Source: a virus. Taken from it: a DNA stretch of 64,000 nucleotides. The DNA lies in IMG/VR virus record IMGVR_UViG_3300050821_008584, positions 1-64,000 of that record; one strand, given 5' to 3'. Under the pieces are notes generated by a model. It saw only the letters and a list, made by a program, of their open reading frames with translations, searched no databases and was not told the DNA's origin. Positions 62,101 through 64,000 of the stretch are shown here, piece after piece (the first letter of the stretch is position 1; each line of letters opens with the position of its first letter). The position numbers and the translations under genes are program-made.

Positions 62101-64000
62101 TTAATCGAAAAGTATTGTCGCGGCCCTGACCATTCCACGACCAGCTTCCTCAATAATTCGGCGCGACATCATTCTGCTTAAGTAGGCATCTCTGCTTGAT
62201 CTTTTGTAACCAGTCTGCTCGCCGAGCCATTCACGATCTACGGGTTCACCGCTATTGGAAATGATTAATTCGAATAGTGCCTTTTCGCCCTGTGGCAATT
62301 TTCGTCGCCAATATTCCTGCAACTCTGAACCAGTGGGCAACCTCTCATAATCGCTGCCAAGGGCTGCGATGCCATCGTCAGTAACTATAAGCCGTCCGTT
62401 TCGATCATCTATAAATCCCTTACCGCGGAGCCGCGCAACATAAGCGTCGCGTGAGGACCGCTTATATCCAGTAAGCACGGAAAGTTGATCACGTTCGGTT
62501 CCTTCGTTATATTGCGCTATAGCCTTTAAGCACGCCAGTTCGCCAACTGGCAAATCTCCGTTGGACGGTGGTATCAACAACTTTGAGCGTTCTTGAAAAT
62601 TGGCTCGCGTGTTGGCGTCTTGCACTGGGACCGCTGGTGCGATATGGCTGGTATCTGCAGACAGTTTGTGGACATCTACATTGACCGATATAGGCTCCTT
62701 CGACATAACCCGCTCAATTGATTTTAATAACGCCGTAGCTTCTCGTTTCAAGCCCTCAAGCTCAGCCGCCTTAGCGGATAGGCTGGCTTTGGCCAATTTG
62801 CGCAGTTCGTTCGTTGTTGCCTTTATTAGCCGGTCTATATCTTCAGGCCTGACGTCAGCTCCCTCAAAGCCTATGGCGTTTAATTTCACGATGATCTTCA
62901 TGGACTTCTCCAGCAATATGCGCATCGGCGCATGTGCTTGCTCTACCTGCCGCACAGCCCGATCAATTGCCCGCTGCATGACCGCAGGGTCCGGCTGTAA
63001 ATTTTTATTTACGCTCTGTGAATTTTGTTTTACGGGTTGAGCCTTGGCTTGTTTCTCGAGTTCCCGAATCCGTGCGCGTAACTCTTTAGGGTCCTCGGCT
63101 TTAGCACGCTCGATGGTCTCTTTCATGCGCGCCGCGTACTTGGCTAGATCCGGCTTGGCTGCCTCACCGGTTACTTTCCGCGGCCGCTCCCCGGGTTTCG
63201 GGGTCGCGCTAGAGTCGAATGTTTCCCGCAGGCGTATTTGCACGATTTTCTCGAACTTCAGCCAGCCGGGAGAGACAACCAAACATTGTCCGACATTTAG
63301 TGACCGCAGACTTTCAATGAGCGTTTTGATTCGATCCTTGGGAACGTGATCGCCCATCCAATCCATTACAGCGGCAACCGAATTGGGCCCGACGATGCGG
63401 AATGAGAACATTGCATCGGCCAGTTCTGAAACACTCTTATTCAAGCGTGCGCTGCGCTGCGTCAAAAAAACAATGCCGATTCCAAAATTGCGACCTTCTT
63501 CAGCAATCTGCTCCCAAACACCGACGCAAGCCGCAAGCTGTTCTGCGCCGTGTGGAATGGTCTGCGGGATGTACCGCGCAGCTTCATCAAAAACTTGCAG
63601 AATTGGTTCACGTCTGCGGCCTGCAACTAGTTTCCCTTGGTATTGAAACAGCCGTCTGCCGTACTCTGTGATGAATCTGATTTTTTCGCCAGTGCCCCAA
63701 GTCTCACCGTTTGGCCGGCGCGAGATATCGATAATGGCGTTTGTCCCAATCTCATCTACAACCAAATCCGCAACCACAGAACCAGCGGTCGGTTCAATTG
63801 GAATATCACCATGAACGCCGCCAAGGATGATGCATTCGATACCCTTGCCCTTGCCATCTGCAGAGTGACGCAAACCCCAGGCAACACCCAACGGATCGAT
63901 GTAAGTCCATCGCAAGCCAACTTTGGAGCATTCTTCGACAAGAACGCTGCCATAATTTGTTTTTCCTGTGCCTTTACCACCGTACACAACGATGGTCGAT
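62101..64000 (-). CDS. HerA/VirB4-type ATPase, N-terminus cut by window end
   Basis: At least 628 residues, continuing past the window edge. YGGKGTGKTN is Walker A, ILQVFDEAARYIP Walker B, and GIVFLTQRSARLNKS a sensor/Q motif as in HerA/FtsK-family DNA translocases. A Lys/Glu-rich coiled coil follows, then two repeats of a winged-helix-like module, each with the phrase GYKRSSRDAY (about residues 515 and 610). It probably pumps or remodels DNA, for example in packaging or conjugation-like transfer. It is the first gene of the operon ending at 59762. Confidence 0.82.
   Translation of the reverse strand, partial: STIVVYGGKGTGKTNYGSVLVEECSKVGLRWTYIDPLGVAWGLRHSADGKGKGIECIILGGVHGDIPIEPTAGSVVADLVVDEIGTNAIIDISRRPNGETWGTGEKIRFITEYGRRLFQYQGKLVAGRRREPILQVFDEAARYIPQTIPHGAEQLAACVGVWEQIAEEGRNFGIGIVFLTQRSARLNKSVSELADAMFSFRIVGPNSVAAVMDWMGDHVPKDRIKTLIESLRSLNVGQCLVVSPGWLKFEKIVQIRLRETFDSSATPKPGERPRKVTGEAAKPDLAKYAARMKETIERAKAEDPKELRARIRELEKQAKAQPVKQNSQSVNKNLQPDPAVMQRAIDRAVRQVEQAHAPMRILLEKSMKIIVKLNAIGFEGADVRPEDIDRLIKATTNELRKLAKASLSAKAAELEGLKREATALLKSIERVMSKEPISVNVDVHKLSADTSHIAPAVPVQDANTRANFQERSKLLIPPSNGDLPVGELACLKAIAQYNEGTERDQLSVLTGYKRSSRDAYVARLRGKGFIDDRNGRLIVTDDGIAALGSDYERLPTGSELQEYWRRKLPQGEKALFELIISNSGEPVDREWLGEQTGYKRSSRDAYLSRMMSRRIIEEAGRGMVRAATILFD

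Noticed and set aside
1-64000. Wholesale amber recoding (TAG as sense everywhere)
   Set aside because: Many convincing genes end in TAG, for example 1003-1332 directly before a terminator, ParB at 27857 and 9242-9904. Any recoding must be limited or conditional.
1-64000. Integrated prophage or chromosomal region
   Set aside because: No integrase, attachment site or host metabolic gene is visible; a free large phage or plasmid-like element fits better, though the window alone cannot prove it.

Overview
The window looks like part of a large double-stranded DNA bacteriophage or phage-like extrachromosomal element. It carries a large terminase (2435-4234), a complete replicative DnaB helicase, an RFC-type clamp loader, two ParB-type proteins, a cytosine DNA methyltransferase, Ku plus a WGR-ATP-dependent DNA ligase, several HNH endonucleases, and dozens of very small, tightly coupled genes of unknown function. 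There is no rRNA, no housekeeping metabolism and no integrase. No capsid, portal or tail gene is recognised, so those must lie outside. The host is probably a Gram-negative bacterium, since signal peptides and lipoboxes are present. The DnaB N-terminus and the ParB with extra cysteine pairs remind me of Acidobacteriota, but that is inference.

Layout. From 1 to 10.3 kb: small genes, the terminase region and five long non-coding blocks made of degenerate short repeats, with the 12-base word TAAGCGTTTACT recurring beside them. From 10.3 to 16.7 kb: a minus-strand operon of small genes driven by a consensus promoter at 16.72 kb. From 16.8 to 21.6 kb: a plus-strand island of secreted or zinc-binding proteins, a Pth2-like peptidyl-tRNA hydrolase gene whose 3' end contains a tRNA cluster (one amber-type CUA anticodon, one D-armless tRNA-like element, one tRNA with an eight-base anticodon loop), and a secreted beta-helix protein. 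From 21.6 to 33.7 kb: minus-strand genes including DnaB, a DUF6283 protein, a receiver-domain protein, ParB, an HD protein and a DUF5131 protein. From 33.7 to 42.7 kb: methyltransferases, clamp loader, ligase and HNH. From 42.7 to 49.8 kb: small genes ending in Ku. From 49.8 to 55.9 kb: a cluster of DUF2997, DUF1257/Ycf35-like, three SWIM-type zinc proteins and a Ycf46-like AAA+ ATPase. From 55.9 to 64 kb: ParB-like nuclease, GDP-mannose epimerase-like protein, PD-(D/E)XK endonuclease, HNH, and a HerA-type ATPase cut by the window end.

How it works together. Genes are stacked with ATGA, TAATG or GTGA stop/start overlaps, so translation is coupled. Transcription of the minus-strand operons starts from near-perfect sigma70 promoters that also share spacer sequence, and many ribosome-binding sites share the leader GGGAGAATC. 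Nine otherwise unrelated proteins (terminase, Ku, AAA+ ATPase, SWIM proteins and others) end in, or carry close to the end, the short motif PRRxIx(F/L). This could be a shared docking, sorting or processing signal. The most unusual points are that tag, the AAA+ domain whose Walker B precedes Walker A, and the suppressor-type tRNA cluster inside a peptidyl-tRNA hydrolase gene.
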